Below are positions 1-12,569 of a stretch of DNA of 64,000 bases, piece by piece. Each line of letters begins with the position of its first letter. The stretch's first letter is position 1. The stretch is from contig JACKQL020000025.1 in assembly GCA_018296165.2 (NCBI GenBank), positions 434,001 through 498,000 of the forward strand, read 5' to 3'. The notes beneath the pieces are model-generated. The model searched no databases, had not been told where the DNA came from, and saw only the letters and a program-made list of their open reading frames with translations. A program made the translations under genes and the position numbers. Source of the stretch: Termitomyces sp. T153 (taxonomy: Eukaryota > Basidiomycota > Agaricomycetes > Agaricales > Lyophyllaceae).

Positions 1-144
1 TACAAGATCTCTCAATTGTCTAGCGAAGAGAAAGAAAGGTTTTACGATGAGGATAAATCTGTAGACGATAAACATGGCTTACGGTGGAAGGTGAAAAAGG
101 GCTTAAGAACGAGAATGGTTGATGATCCTGTTCCTATCATGTAG
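1..144 (+). CDS. 3' end of an unrecognised reading frame, cut by window edge
   Basis: Frame 1 is open from the window edge to a TAG at 142-144, giving 47 codons. The peptide is charged, starts in mid-protein and ends in RMVDDPVPIM. Local CpG content is normal, unlike the DNA after 1,740, so this stretch has not decayed. I do not recognise a family. It could be the last exon of a host gene lying to the left, or chance. The next 250 bases hold no continuation. Confidence 0.3.
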   Translation, partial: YKISQLSSEEKERFYDEDKSVDDKHGLRWKVKKGLRTRMVDDPVPIM

Positions 145-1393
145 TATAGTCACTAATTATGTTTGATTGATAATTGGTTGATTTTAAGAGAGTAATTGTG
201 ACGTTGACTGAGCCAATCTTCCTCGAGCGAACAAGAACCACGGAGTAGCGGGAATCTTACGTGGGGGGAGGACCTACAAGAAATCAACACGTCAAGCTTT
301 CCTCCGATCTGCAGATCATGACTGACCTTGAAGCCATGTTCTACAAGACTATGGCTTCAGTTGATATCGACGCTGCCCTTTGAGAACGTCTTTTCCCCAG
401 TATAAACCAGGCTATGTTCTTGTTAGTTTTCAGTCAAGGTGCCAGATTCTAACGGAACATTGGTTAGTTTTCCGCGATTTCCTGTCAAGGCGTTTTCACC
501 GCGAGGTTTTCCCTTTCACTCTAGGGCGAATTCTTATTCAGAGACACACCTATTGGATTCTCTCAAGGGTCTCTTCTTCGCTAGACACAATACATTCTGG
601 ACACAAGACATCGAATTATTACTATGTCCATATTGTTCTTGTTGGTGCTTAATCAAGATGCCGGATTATAATTGGACATTGGGTCACCTGTTACGCGATT
701 TCCTTGTCAAGGCATTTTCACTTGCGTTTTCAACACATTTTTGTCCTCTTTATTTTAGGGTGGATTATGACTCAAGCCACACCGTTTGCACTAATCTTGC
801 GTCCTTTGGGTTCAAGTGAACACCATCTATCAACACGTTCTCGTCCATTTTTTCGGGTAAATTATGACTCGGACCAAACCTCTGTTCATGGAAATTAAAC
901 CTTACATGGTTACATGGGGAGAACCTACAAGAAATCAATAGGCTAGAAGATCTGCAGTGCATGAGGAATTTCAGTCAACAATACATTCCGGAGACAAGAC
1001 AACAACGATTATTCTCAATTTAGGAAACATGCGCTGTTTTATCGAGTTGGTCAACAATCAAAATGAAGTAAACAATCAAAAGAACAAAGGTTTTTCTGAA
1101 ATCAAGGAACTTCAATCAAAAGGATTGAATTTGATGGATATAACGCCACACTAGGCAGGCCATTTAAAAAAGGGATGACTACACCGGAAAAACAACCCAG
1201 TCAAGTAATAAGCTTTCTATTGATAAAGCACTCTAACACCAATGTCGGCAGTAATCAGATATTCCTATAATGTAACCGTCACACGCGCCTTCAATGTGAG
1301 TTCAAGTCTTTCTGATCTCATTTGGAAATAATCATTCCCGCTGTACACATCTAGCATTGGAGGAAGGATGTTAATGATTCATGGGCCAAATAA
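145..1393. other. Non-coding stretch with short diverged direct repeats
   Basis: Only short overlapping frames occur here and none looks coding. Two segments resemble each other: about 438-515 and 656-735 share a block around GCGATTTCCTGTCAAGGC, and the blocks near 266-295 and 914-945 share CCTACAAGAAATCAA. They may be remnants of a small element or an old local duplication. CpG dinucleotides are still frequent. No terminal inverted repeats or target duplication could be fixed. Confidence 0.35.
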
Positions 1394-2023
1394 ATCAAGA
1401 ATGTCATTGACAACAAGACATTCGACACAATTTTCGAGGAGTATGAACAAGCAAAGAAACCGCATGGGAAAGCAATCAGGGTGCACAGCGATGGCAAGTC
1501 GATGGCAAACGGAATGTTTTGCATGAGTCTCTCCCTCAAACGAGTTCCGGGTGGTGCTCAAAGCACCAGAGTGCTTACAATCTACGAGTCCAACGACCCC
1601 GATGCAGACAAGATACTTGTCCAAGGCGAGTTTGGAAATATTAAAGAAGAGGAAGTAGAGGAAGACACATTTGGCGGACAATTCTTCAAACGAGTGCTCG
1701 TTGACGCATTGCAGGTGAGGACATTGTTTGTGATGGGACCTACACTTTGCTGACTGTCCTTTCAGCAGCAAGAGGAGAAATCTGCCCTGGGAACATATCT
1801 TGAATATTTGCAATGACCTTGCCAAGATCATGTACAGCATTGACAAGGCTGAAGGAACCCAGAGGAGAAAGTTCTCTTTTGCTTGTGGTTGACAAAGATG
1901 CAGTGCTTTTGGCTGGGCTCAAATGTTGGCAAGGTCAGTGTTGCATACAATGAGGAAGAGGACATGTTCACTGACATTTTCAGTTTCAAAAGAGTGTTGG
2001 ATGTACTACAAGCCAGCCAGTGA
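1394..2023 (+). pseudogene. Broken multi-exon gene, family not recognised
   Basis: A frame opens after a stop at 1,391-1,393 and runs to 1,714 (IKNVIDNKTF ... FFKRVLVDALQ). It ends at a good intron, 1,715-1,765: GTGAGG donor, GCTGAC branch site and TTTCAG acceptor, 51 nt. The next exon begins QQEEKSALGTYLEYLQ and meets TGA, while a neighbouring frame continues with NDLAKIMYSIDKAEG. A later piece, EEEDMFTDIFSFKRVLDVLQ (ending at the TGA at 2,021), resembles the acidic end of the first exon, EEEVEEDTFGGQFFKRVLVDALQ shortened, so a motif seems duplicated. Function unknown. CpG is frequent in the first exon and almost absent after the intron. Confidence 0.45.
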
Positions 2024-2390
2024 CTGTAGATATCAGGGTAACAGAAGATCTAACTTCAAGTGAAGTGATGAATGGAGGTGGCACACACACTTCAGGAAAT
2101 GTAGCATGTTTGCTGTGAAGATGCTTGACCATGAGTTCTGCAATGGTTGCCAATGTTTTGGTGACCTGCGCTTGTGGTAAATTGAGAAACGGAAAAGAAT
2201 TAAAAGCTTAGATTAATAAGCTTATGCAAAAGAACAAAAGGAACAATCTTTCACCACAGATTACATTGCACAATTCTCAATGTTCAATACAATTAACTTG
2301 TTTTTCCCTCCCTTGTTCCTTTTATCAGCCTGTGGTATATGAGAAAACTGAAGAAATATAAACAAAAAGAGAACTGACCTTCCAGCAATC
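2024..2390. other. No gene seen
   Basis: CpG-poor, AT-rich DNA with stops in all frames. I see no repeat, RNA gene or LTR-like terminus in it. Confidence 0.4.
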
Positions 2391-2937
2391 ATGCCTGTCA
2401 TAGATCCCCTCCTCCCCATTGATCTCCCTAATCACCTTCACACTCTGAGAGACCCAGACACACTTGATCCAGTCAAGACATTTGTCCCCCTTTACTTGAC
2501 CAAAGCATTACTCACCAATGGCAAGGCATTCAACAAATATCCCATTGCCTTGAGTTCCCTTTGAAAGTGCACCCCCTGATGCTTCTTCCACAAATGAGCT
2601 AAAAACTTTGCAGTGCAAATGTTGTTGGTGGATTGAATGCAAACATTGGTGTTGCACTGGATAGAGGCCTAGAATCAAATCAAAAGATACTCAAAGCAAA
2701 AGACCATATGTGAATCCATTGGCTCTTCTCCAGCTCAAGGATGGGGTACCCTTTGAGTTGAGACTTGCTTGGGCAAAGGACAGGGCAGCACATCAGGATC
2801 TTGAAGGACTTGGCATGCCTTGGCATATTGATGGTGTAGACAATGCTAGAGAAGCATTAAGTAAGTCAAAAGAAGGAAATAGAACAACTTACTTGTCAGA
2901 AATGGTGGTTCAAGTGAAGGAGACAGTTGAGTAACCA
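2391..2937 (+). pseudogene. Fragmented reading frame of unknown family
   Basis: An ATG at 2,391 opens 57 codons ending in TGA at 2,562-2,564 (MPVIDPLLPIDLPNHLHTL...). After a stretch without a frame, a second piece runs 2,710-2,934 (MNPLALLQLKDGVPFELR ... VKETVE). Both are hydrophilic and codon-like, lie in the same direction and may be pieces of one gene broken by indels. The region is CpG-depleted like its neighbours on the right. I cannot assign a function. A decayed host gene or transposon ORF are both possible. Confidence 0.3.
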
Positions 2938-2999
2938 GACACCTTAAATATGACAGAGCAATGGAGTCTTCTGAAGAAGTGGAACTTGGAATATTATCC

Positions 3000-3960
3000 C
3001 AGAGCTCAGACAATCATAAGAGTGAGTGAGTTTGGGTGAACCCAGGTGTCATGAGTAAGGAAAAAGCTTGGGTGAATCCAGAGCTCATCAATGGTGGTAT
3101 TCAACACACTGAAGAGACTGTCTTGTTCCCAAGGCACCTTACAGGTGTACATCAAGCCCCATGCCTTGAAAGTCACTCAGCAAAGGAGGAAATTTGAGAG
3201 TTGGGGTTCCCAAACCCAAAACTTAAGAGGGAGTGTGAGTGAGTTTGGATGTATCCAGAACTTGTGAGGGAAAGATAGAGCTTGGGGGAACTGAGCTCAA
3301 GTCCAGTCCTACTTCAATGGAGTTTGATGATTATGTAATTCACCCATGGAAAATACAATGAGCGTCATGCAAGTGGGTGTGATCTGCAAGCAATATATTG
3401 GAAAAATAGAACTTTGAGGTAGCATCATGGTGATACAGACACCTTAGTCCATCAAGGCTACACCATAGAGAGATCCTTAAGATTGCTCAGCACAACAGGA
3501 GTTTGAGTTGAGCCAAGAACTAGAACCAAGTGATCATGAGTTTGGGTTGGACCCAGAACTTCACAGGCAGTGGTAGAGTTTGGATGAACTCAGAAGTGAT
3601 ACAGAATTCAATGAGCTTGGGTGAACCCAGAACTCATGAGGGGAGGGACAGAGCTTGGGTGAACCCAGAGCTCATGGTCATTTTCAACAAGTCAAAGTCC
3701 AACTTGACTGGTGTTTGATTTTTACATAACCCATCATGGCAATGCAATCAGCAATAAGCAGAATCATAGATAAGATTATGTATGAGCTCATCAAGCAACA
3801 AAGACTACATTTTTGTAAGAACAATGGTCAAGCATCAGAAATGATAAATGTGAACAAGATTGATTTATTTGAGAGCCAAACTATAATAGTAATGAGTTAT
3901 GTAACTGACAGACAGTAAGTGCAAACAAGACTACTATCATCTGCCAGACTACATGTATCA
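3000..3960 (+). repeat. Dispersed repeat, copy 1, with reiterated short motif
   Basis: The motif AGCTTGGGTGAACCCAGAGC, with small variants, recurs near 3,026-3,100, 3,231-3,300, 3,536-3,600 and 3,610-3,680. The part from about 3,618 to 3,945 is matched in direct orientation by 12,597-12,930, including the later block TAGATAAGATTATGTATGAG. The two copies bracket the pair of minus-strand genes between 3,967 and 12,420. A further scrap, GTGAGTGAGTTTGGGT, lies at 13,960-13,975 next to the E1 LTR. Confidence 0.6.
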
Positions 3961-3966
3961 TATCAA

Positions 3967-6900
3967 CTAGTTCTGCAAGTGAGGTAAGTTAAGGACTGGG
4001 TGAGGGTCCAACTTGGTTTGCAATCCAGGAACCAGAGTCTCAAACCACACCTTGTCATAGAAGTTTGTGGGAAGCTTCACAGAAATGTCACTGTAAAGAC
4101 ATGTAGTCTCTTTGCATTCACTGATTTGACAGATATGAGGAGCACTACCATGGAGTTGATTTCTGAGGATGTTAGTGGTAGAATGACTTTGGTCTATGTA
4201 GTGAAGCAGTCTGGTAACATGTGGATTGCACCAAGTTTGAATTTTGACTCGACATTCTCCACCATCAGACTCATCTGAACTCTGGCCATCTACTCCTAGA
4301 GATCTAACCATGAGAAGCATCTTGTTCCAAGCTGGATTATTATCATATTAAACTTGATCTTGACAATGACTGCTCCTTGCAAGGTATAGCTTGAATGTCC
4401 TAGTTAGCCAATGAAAAGATGGAGAAAGGATACACATACATGTTTCTGTCCCATCCTAACTTGCTTATGGTGACTCATAGCTTGAAACTTGGCTGTCATG
4501 TGTACAAGAATGTCCTCTGGCTGTTCATTGGCCCTTGGACAGGCCTTTGCACAAGCCTTCTGAAGAGTGTCAAGACAATTGAGGAAATGTCACACAACTA
4601 TGTCTGTAGACAGGTCCTTCTCAGGATACTTCTGCATCACCATGTCAGCAAATTGCCAAGCAAGTGAGACATTCCATATATTCTCAGGAGCCTTGATATA
4701 GATTTGTGGGTGCTGGAGGTTTGTCCAGGAGCATTATCATCAAAACAAAAATTGAACATGTCCTGGGGCATGGCCAGTAGCTCTGGTCTTTCTGAGACAA
4801 TATTCAGGAATTCACTATCCTTCTTTGTTTCAAGGAGGGACCACATCTCTTTCCAGACAATGTGCATGGTATTGTTGTGCTGTTCAGTTTGTACTTCTTG
4901 GCCTTGTGGTATTTTGAAAGGGAATGTTTGCTGCACCAATGATTTTCTACATCTGGGCTCACCAAAATGCTGTGCATTTACATCAAAATCGCTGCATAAG
5001 GCCAAGCCTTCATCCTTTAGTCTTCTAAGAGTAGGTCTGATGTCACCACTGTCATAGACAATGCCATTGTCATTGTCTTTGTTGTCTTTGTCATAGTCTT
5101 CTTTGTCTTCAACATCACTGCCACTGCTGTTATCACTAGCAGCCCCACCTTGGAGTCTCCTAGTGAAATGGACAGACAGCTGAGTTGCATCATTTGAAGA
5201 AGTGCTCTTGTCATCCTCTCTGGTCTCTCAAAGTCTTGAACCCTTTGCCATTTGAGGAGTGGTAGACAATTGAAAAGAGTTGTGAAGGTGAGCAGAAGGG
5301 GTGAGAACCAGTTCTTCATTAATCTTGGGCAACAAAGTGGGCTGGTAATTCAATCAACCAGTTCTAGGAAGCCTGTCTGTTCATACAAAATCATCACAGT
5401 TGCATTGCTTGGACTTTTTCGAAGGAGTTACAATTGTAGGTGGCGAGTGAGCACTCTCAGAACAAGGACTGGGCAACACATAGGACAGTGTTGAAAACTC
5501 TTGAGAGGTCTGTGATTGCTGCGCTTGTTGAGTGAAAGCAGTAGATGGTCATCAGGAACCTTGCTTGAAATGTGAGGTGAATGCATTGAATCATTGGCAA
5601 GAGAAGTTCCTGCAGTCCCACAAGTATGGGAGGCAACTGATTGAGATGATGCACATGATCTGAATGGCAAAGAATGGGGTCTCATTCCAAATGGCTTGAG
5701 AAAAGAAACAGTCAGATATTTGATAATTGGAAATAGTATGAATTTACTCAGTAGTCAACTGGCATTGATGGGTCAGGCAAATTTTCCTTCTGTTTTCCAG
5801 TGCAATAAGGTCTTCCATCAGTGAAGTTAGAGACAGTTTGTTGCTGCCCTTTGTAACAAGCAGGCCTCGAGTTGGTGGTACTGGGGATGTCTTCTATGTC
5901 AATAATCATTTGGCCACTGTCGTCTTCAGATTCCATGTCAGGTTCATATCCATTTTGGTCTGCAACATCAAGTATGACATCCTCATCTGAAGGATGTTTG
6001 GCAGCAGAGGGCTCAGCTTGTGTTGTTTCATTTGATTGTGCTGGATGCATAGATACCTTCCCTTCCAAAGTAGAAATCCTCTGTTTAAGCTTGGTAACAG
6101 CATCTCCATGAGTACTCTTTTCCTGTGACAGAGGTAGTGGAAACCTGATGAAGTGAAAAAAAATGAAAGACATACAACTCTGAGCTTGCCAACCAACTTT
6201 TGTGCTTGATCAAGTTGTAAACATGCCTCTTGCATCTGTTTCAGTGCTTGATCACATTGAACTTGAAGATTATCTCATTTGAAATGTGTAGCTTGGTGTG
6301 CCTCTTGAAGAGCTAACAATTGATCCTGAAGTGCCTAATATTGAAAAATAAGTAAGAACAAAAGAAAGCAGGAAGTGACCAACTGATGCCTCTGTTGCAG
6401 ACCATATACTGGTATCTGACTCTACAGACTCCAAAGCTGCCAGCTTAACCTGAGAAAAAGGGTGTTTTAGTTGACTGGAATGACAAGAAATGGTATGCCA
6501 GAGGCTTACTGCATTCTCTTGAACCTTCTTCCATTCAGTCAATAATTCCTCCTGGTGTCGACTCAGAGTGTTTTGATGGGTGTTCTGAAGACTTGTCAAT
6601 TGGCTCTGGAGATCTTGAATAGTGGCCTAACAACAAGGAATCAACGGAGAAGAGAAAAACGCATGAATCAGTTACTGACAGAAGCCTTTGCAGACTCCAT
6701 GCTCATTTCTGATTGTATGTCTTTTGATGCTGCTAACTCAGCCTGATGAAAGTGTCAGAGCAAAAATGATGAGAAGTTGATGGGCAAACACTTACTGTGT
6801 TCTGTTGGAGAAGCCCCTCTTTAACAGATATTTGAATTTCCAGGATCTGTTGCTCCTCCTTGGCTATCTGCAATTGACTCTGAAGTCTTTGAATTATCAC

Positions 6901-9379
6901 CTAAGTATTGAATAGTAAACAGAGAGTAAAGGCAGACAAAGAATGACTGACTAATGATTTGATGGACTGTGCACTCAGCTCTGACTCAACAGATTTCAAT
7001 GCTGCCAACTCAACCTGAGGAAATGTCAAAGCTGAAGCAACAAAAAGCCAATTGATGAAGGTGTACTGTTTTCTCTTGAAGAGACTTCTTTTTGGCAGAT
7101 AATTGTGCTTCAAAACTCTCCTTTTCCATTTTGGTTGTTTGCAGTTGACTCATAGTTGTTTTGTAGATTCGCTGGAGATTCAAGAACTGACTCTGGAGAT
7201 TTGAAATGGTCATATAACAATGAAGGATGAGCAGAGGACACAAACAGATAGAGAATGACTAGCCAATGCCTCTGTAGACTGCATTTTCTGTGCCCTCTCA
7301 ACCAACTTGAGCTGGCCTTGAGTGATTTGATGAGTCTGCTCGAGATTTTGTATGGCTGCCTAAGATCCAGGATTTAATGGGGAGAAAAAGGAGGCGATGA
7401 ATAGTGACCCACTGTTGACTCTTCAGACTGGGCTTCCAACTTCGCCTGAAAGTCAGATATGACAATCTTGGCAGCATCCAGCTCAGCCTGAGAAGTTGTT
7501 TGCAGTTAGAATGATAATTCATTTGTTGATCTTGATAAGCACTCACAATTTTCTCATTGACTTTTTTCTGGTCCACAGCCATACACTCTCAAAGACTCTT
7601 TTGCTCTCTTTTAACTGACCCCAGTTGTTCCAAGGTATTTTGATGAGTTTCCTGGAGGGTCAACAATTGAATCTTCAGATGTCCAACAGTAGCAACAAGA
7701 ATCTCTTTATTATTCATAGTGTTTTCAAGATTGCCCTTGATTTGTTTCAAATCCAATCAAAGCCTATTGCACTCTCCTTGCAATAGTAGTAGCTGTTGCT
7801 TGCTGCTTTTTATCTGGTCCTAAAGAGACTCAATACATTTTTAAAAGGGTAGAAGCACAAGTATTACAACCCACCTTATATTCCTCTAACAATGCTGCTT
7901 CAGCATCTCTTTGGCATTGCTGCTTGGCTTGAAGGACAGTCAGTTGCTTCAAAAGCAGAGTCACACTCTGCAGTGAAAGTCTGCACCAGAATAGTCATTG
8001 CTACTAGGGCTCTTTGCATGTAAAATCTAATGTTTTTCTCCTCAGTGATCTCATTGTGATGGTGATGATCAGTGTAAGCTTGAAGCCATGCAACTTGTTC
8101 CGCACTGTCTTCCAATTCTATTGTCTTGCATTGCAAGTCAGAGCATTAAGTGTTGAGGCTGTGCTCAAGTTTGGTGTTTGTACTTTTGATCTAGGTGTGG
8201 ATGGTGTCATGGGTATTCTGACAGATTTATGCAAGAATGACATACATTGGCAAAACGTTTCTGTGTTTCATTTGATTCAGCTATCTTGGCAAGCTAGCAA
8301 GTTGATCAGTATGGATTCTTCGATGACTTGTGCAGAGCTCACCTGCTACTCCAGAGAGAATCTGGAGCTTCAGCAAAGCAGTGTTGTTGTCATCTTGACT
8401 TGAGTTCTTGTCCAAGCCCTACAAGAGACAAGTCAAACAAGAATGGCTGGATGAACAAGTGACCTACTGTATATAGAACTAGTTCTTGGCAGCTGGTTGA
8501 TTCTTCATCTCCTCATTGACATTTCTTGGAAGGAGCATCATTGACATGACCAACCACTTCTTTGTTTTGCTTGTTGACCATTGTTATAATATGTTTGGGT
8601 AACAGGAAACATTTATGGAACGGAGGTTCCTCTTGGGAGTCCACAGACATCATAGTCACTCCTTGTCTATTCAAAGGTTTGTGATGTGCTGGGTCATTTC
8701 CAATGGTGACAATAGCCTAGAAAACAATGTGATGTCAGAAATTACAAAGAAACAATATGGGACTTCACATACCTCAAAGTCACCATTCATTGTATCTGGA
8801 CTATGTAGGTATTGCCTGACTTCCAAAGGTGGTGAGGATGATAATGGGGAACTGATATGGGACAAAGGCTGAAAGGTTGAATTTTGAAGAAAACATATGT
8901 TAGAAATTCCAAAGTCCACTCCTTTGTCAAAATGATCACAAAGGACAAAATGAAAACAAAGGACATGACCACATAAAAATGTGCTTGCTTACCCTCTCAG
9001 ATGGAAATATTGCTTGGTTCCTTCCTTGTCAAACCTGCAACATGCTCATTGCTACTGCATATTAATCATCATAATGGTCAATACTTTGGAACCATTCACC
9101 CCTACCACATGTGTGAGTGGCTTTCTTATTTGTGATAGATTGTATGATGTTGACCCAGGGTAGGACTATACAACACTTCTTAGTGGGCATTATTATGGCA
9201 TGTTGCATATACAACCTATCACCAAGAGAGTTCAATGTCAAACCAATTTTTGTGGGAGGTGACCACACCTCGAGTTTATCCTTGCCAACCACAAAGTCCA
9301 ACCCCATATCCACCATGCCCTTGTCACCATCACAGGTGACCATGGAATAGCTCAGTTCCATCTGTTTTTCAAGAACCAT
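3967..9379 (-). pseudogene. Large multi-exon coiled-coil gene, decayed by TGA stops
   Basis: Exons recognisable on the minus strand are 9,379-8,993, 8,868-8,773, 8,716-8,468, 8,418-8,343, a tandem exon array (7,487-6,179), 6,122-5,748, and a long last part from 5,694 to 3,967. Introns are mostly 49-56 nt with GT...AG ends. The N-terminal exon reads LDFVVGKDKLEVWSPPTKIG. The middle is coiled coil. The C-terminal part has an acidic Ser/Asp stretch near 5,050-5,130, then QQTFPFKIPQGQEVQ, and ends with MLLMVRSLGVDGQSSDESDG and FYDKVWFETLVPG (4,320-3,967). In-frame stops are nearly all TGA (for example 5,748, 5,228 and one in 6,179-6,334), as expected from CGA decay. One-base shifts occur near 4,740 and 4,450. 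Function unknown. The C-terminal motif recalls uncharacterised multicopy Agaricomycete proteins (from memory). Confidence 0.6.
6179..7487 (-). repeat. Tandemly duplicated exon pairs inside the coiled-coil gene
   Basis: Reading the minus strand, short exons beginning (A/V)(E/K)L(A/D)A alternate with longer ones resembling ATIQDLQSQLTSLQ. Short exons: 7,413-7,487, 6,952-7,014, 6,680-6,742 and 6,384-6,449. Long exons: 7,264-7,359, 7,067-7,210, 6,796-6,900, 6,510-6,626 and 6,179-6,334. A further long unit lies above 7,547 (ATVGHLKIQLLTLQETHQNT). Every exon length is a multiple of three and every intron (49-60 nt) is phase 0, so duplication or skipping keeps the frame. The acceptor before 7,210 reads TG, and the donor after 7,264 reads GC, so splicing of the present copy may be damaged. 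Confidence 0.7.
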
Positions 9380-9843
9380 GTGAACTTACTAGTTAACTAT
9401 CAAATTTTACCATGGACAGCAGGGAGCTGGTGAGGTGACATTTTCATCTTGAAAAAGGGCAAAGAAAAAGAATTCGTGAATATTAAAGCTGCAGACAACA
9501 CTCTTGCCAACTTTGCTGTGTAGTGGTACGTATGAGCCTTTCATCAATCTCTTTCATGTGAGTTGATTTGGAAACCACTAGTTTTGTAGGCAGAGTGCAT
9601 CAGGGTCGACTCTATATCCCCAAAAACTTAATGTACCATTTCCCTTGATGGATATAAATGGATTAGAATAAAATTACAGGTTTGCATACACTTTATATAT
9701 ACATGTAACAATAGTAGGAATCTGATACCCTCAAGATGTGACTTTCATGACTTTGATAAGTGCTGTTCAATGAATGATTGGGACCATGACTCCATAATGT
9801 CTTTAATAAAACAAATCTCTTTGTTGCCATGTAAGAGATCATG
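9380..9843. other. Spacer between two minus-strand genes
   Basis: No convincing frame on either strand. It should hold the 3' end of the upstream gene and the promoter of the coiled-coil gene, but I see no clear TATA box or terminator. Confidence 0.35.
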
Positions 9844-12420
9844 CTATTTCTCTGAGCTGATGGGCCCCTGAGAATTTGTTTGAGAACTAGTATTTGTGAT
9901 CTCAGCCAGTTGTCTAGAGAGGGTATGCTTGCAATTTCTATTCCAGCGTCCATATTCTTCCCTGCTAGCTTCAGAGGTTGTCATTGTGGGAAACCAGGAA
10001 CAGAGCACTGTTTGATGACCAAATCCTAAAAGAAAGTGAGAACCAGAAATTTGATAACAGAAGGAAAATCTCACCAGTGTAACATACATACATACCAGAA
10101 ATAAGGTTGAACTCCAATTCAGTCAAAGTGTTGTCAATGAATGTTCTATTGGTTTTTGGGTTGCAAACTCTGAGCATTGTATTTGGGACCAATGACCAAC
10201 CCATAGAACCTTGAAGGACTGTTGAAAAACTAACAACAGATGCACTCAATTGCCAAATAAAAGCCCCTCGCATCAATGCAGCATGCATGCAAGGTTGATT
10301 CAAAAGGGACTCCCATTGCCTCAGATGAGAATTGTAATCCTCCATCCCAAATGACAAATCAGACAATTGTGTAGGTAGGACACAAGGTGGCAGGGATTGG
10401 CATGGTGCTCTAGAAGCAAGTTCAAGAGGAAGACAAGTTCAAAATGGGATTCCAAGCTGGAAGAGATACTTGGCAACATCCAACTCATAAAGCCAAGAAT
10501 CAAGGCAACACACCATCAATGCATCCACCACAGTAGTCAATGTCAGCTTCCATGGCATTTTCAGATTTGTCCCCAAAGTCAAACATGTACAGTAGTTGAG
10601 ACTGATCATCATCATTGATGACAATGCATAAGTATTTGCAATGCTCAGACATTAACAGAGAGATATGGCTTTGAATGTTGAAATTGCACTCATCATCCTT
10701 GGGTTTTCATCCTGTGATAATGCCTTCTGAGTAAGACCTTGCCAGAGCTGCACATGGAACTGCCATGTTGCATGGCTGGCACTCAACCAATCCCAAATCT
10801 AGCTAACAAACAAGTTGACTGGCTTCTGCTGTGCTTGCCAGCAAGAGGAGTGAGGATGGAAGAGGAAGAGGTGGAGTAAAGCCATAGTGCAAGATGAGAA
10901 TTTCAAAGATTTCATGTTGCAAGATGTCGATTGACCTGGAGTCTGACAATGATGATGGAATGGGTATGGGCTCCAACAACAATTCAGGCAATGCTGGCAA
11001 TTCTGGCACCACTGGCTCTGAAAGAACAACAGCACTGGCCAATCTGAAGGACTGAGAACCCTTGGGACCTTAGTTTTATCATATGGAGGCTTGGGTGGAT
11101 TGCAGGAATTGGTTGATTCTTCTGGAAAAGTGTAAAATTCCTCAAACTCAGCCTTGTAATTACAATTGCTAGGACCAAATTCCTTGCAGCAATCCCACTC
11201 ATTTGAGAATGAATTGTAGTGCTTCTGTGCCTCACTATATTGTCCAAGTGTATCTCCTCTATCCACCTTGCGCACTTGACTGCAGCACCACACATTTTTG
11301 TCCTCCTCACTACAAGACCATTCAAAGACTTGAGTGCTAACTGTTGGTGGCTGTTGCTCTCTGTTCAAACAGGTCTGTCAAGCAGGAGGAGTCTCAGACA
11401 AGAGATGTTGAGCATTATGCTCACCTCAAGCAGAAAGAAAAGCTTCATACTCAGGCCATTTTGTTGTCTGTGTGGATGGGTGGAGTTGTTTGCTCAGTGT
11501 GCGTGTCTTGTGTACAGGATTGGTCAAAGCCAGCACTGTACACTGCATCTGGCTTGCAGTGGGTGCCAAATAAGTGAGGGAAGAGATGGCCACCTCTTTA
11601 GAACCCCATCAATACTAGACCAGAATGTTGTACTTGAGAAACCACTCTACAGCTGGTTGCCTTGTGTCTTTACTGGTTATATCAAGGAATATGCCAGCAC
11701 ATTTGGTGTTTTGGGAGAAGTTGCAAACTGTCAAAGCCTGAAGCACATCTACTGTTTCAATTGGGAAACCATTATCGCAAAGTGCAACTTGCTGATATAC
11801 ATTGGTATCAGTTGCATTGGCTGATTTGGCTTTAGCAATGAGATAGGACAGCAATCCCATCCAAATCAAAAACCAGTCTCTAGCCTTATAGATTCAAGAC
11901 AAAGTATGCCCATAGCTGTAGCATCCATTAACATAGCCCATAGACCAGAGAGAGAAGGGGTGAACTACCAAAGCCTTGAAGTTCTTGGCTAGGATAGTTG
12001 TTGCACAATTCAGCCACCAATCTAACTTGACCCAGGAATCCTTAATTTCTGAAGGTAGAACAAACTGGTCTTGCCCATGTTCAGCATGTTCCAAGATTGG
12101 AACTTTGGCAAGTTGTTTAAAAAGAGTACCAGCATATGAAGGTTTACAGGAGACAAATGCAAGCCATCCATATGCCTCTGTCCACCAGAAAGGCTCAGTA
12201 AAATCATCTGTACAAGAAGTCTTGCTTTGAAAGATCCTATACTCCATTCCAATTTTGGGATCTTGAGGTGGGAGAGAAATTGAGTGACTGCAGTTTGGCA
12301 AATAGTATAAATCACTCTGGTAAATGATGATGTTTCCAGAACTTTTATCCAATCTATAAAGTTGGTGTTAACAATGTCCAGCAGTATATTGAGTTGCAAA
12401 ACTTACTCTCTATTCATTGT
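9844..12420 (-). pseudogene. Decayed member of an uncharacterised multicopy Agaricomycete-type gene
   Basis: On the minus strand the segments read, in order, YKARDWFLIWMGLLSYLIAK and NFSQNTKCAGIFLDITSKD (about 11,615-11,900), EYEAFLSA and LNREQQPPTVSTQVFEW (11,300-11,450), FSNEWDCCKEFGPSN (about 11,180), EILILHYGFTPPLPLP (10,860-10,910), MPWKLTLTTVVDALMVC (about 10,560), and QWESLLNQPCMHAALMRGAF (10,200-10,340). An intron at 10,026-10,095 precedes the last exon (SWFPTMTTSEASREEYGRW), which stops at 9,844. From memory, this order of motifs matches a large family of uncharacterised proteins in mushroom genomes; no function is known to me. Stops such as LV*Y*WG are TAG or TGA and fit W or R codons hit by C-to-T or G-to-A change. 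It lies next to, and on the same strand as, the coiled-coil gene. Confidence 0.55.
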
Positions 12421-12569
12421 TTCTGTCTATAGTTGGTGGGACTCAGATAAAAATGTTATGACAAATGCAATTATAGAGAGGTCTGGGCAAGTACTAAGCC
12501 TTGCAACAGAAAGATGATTATAATGAGGTGGATAAAATTCTAGAATGTAAGTAGTATATGGGGAAGATG

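Noticed and set aside
5045..5130. Acidic Asp/Lys repeat as a simple-sequence artefact
   Set aside because: It lies in one frame with conserved-looking sequence on both sides, so I kept it as part of the coiled-coil gene.
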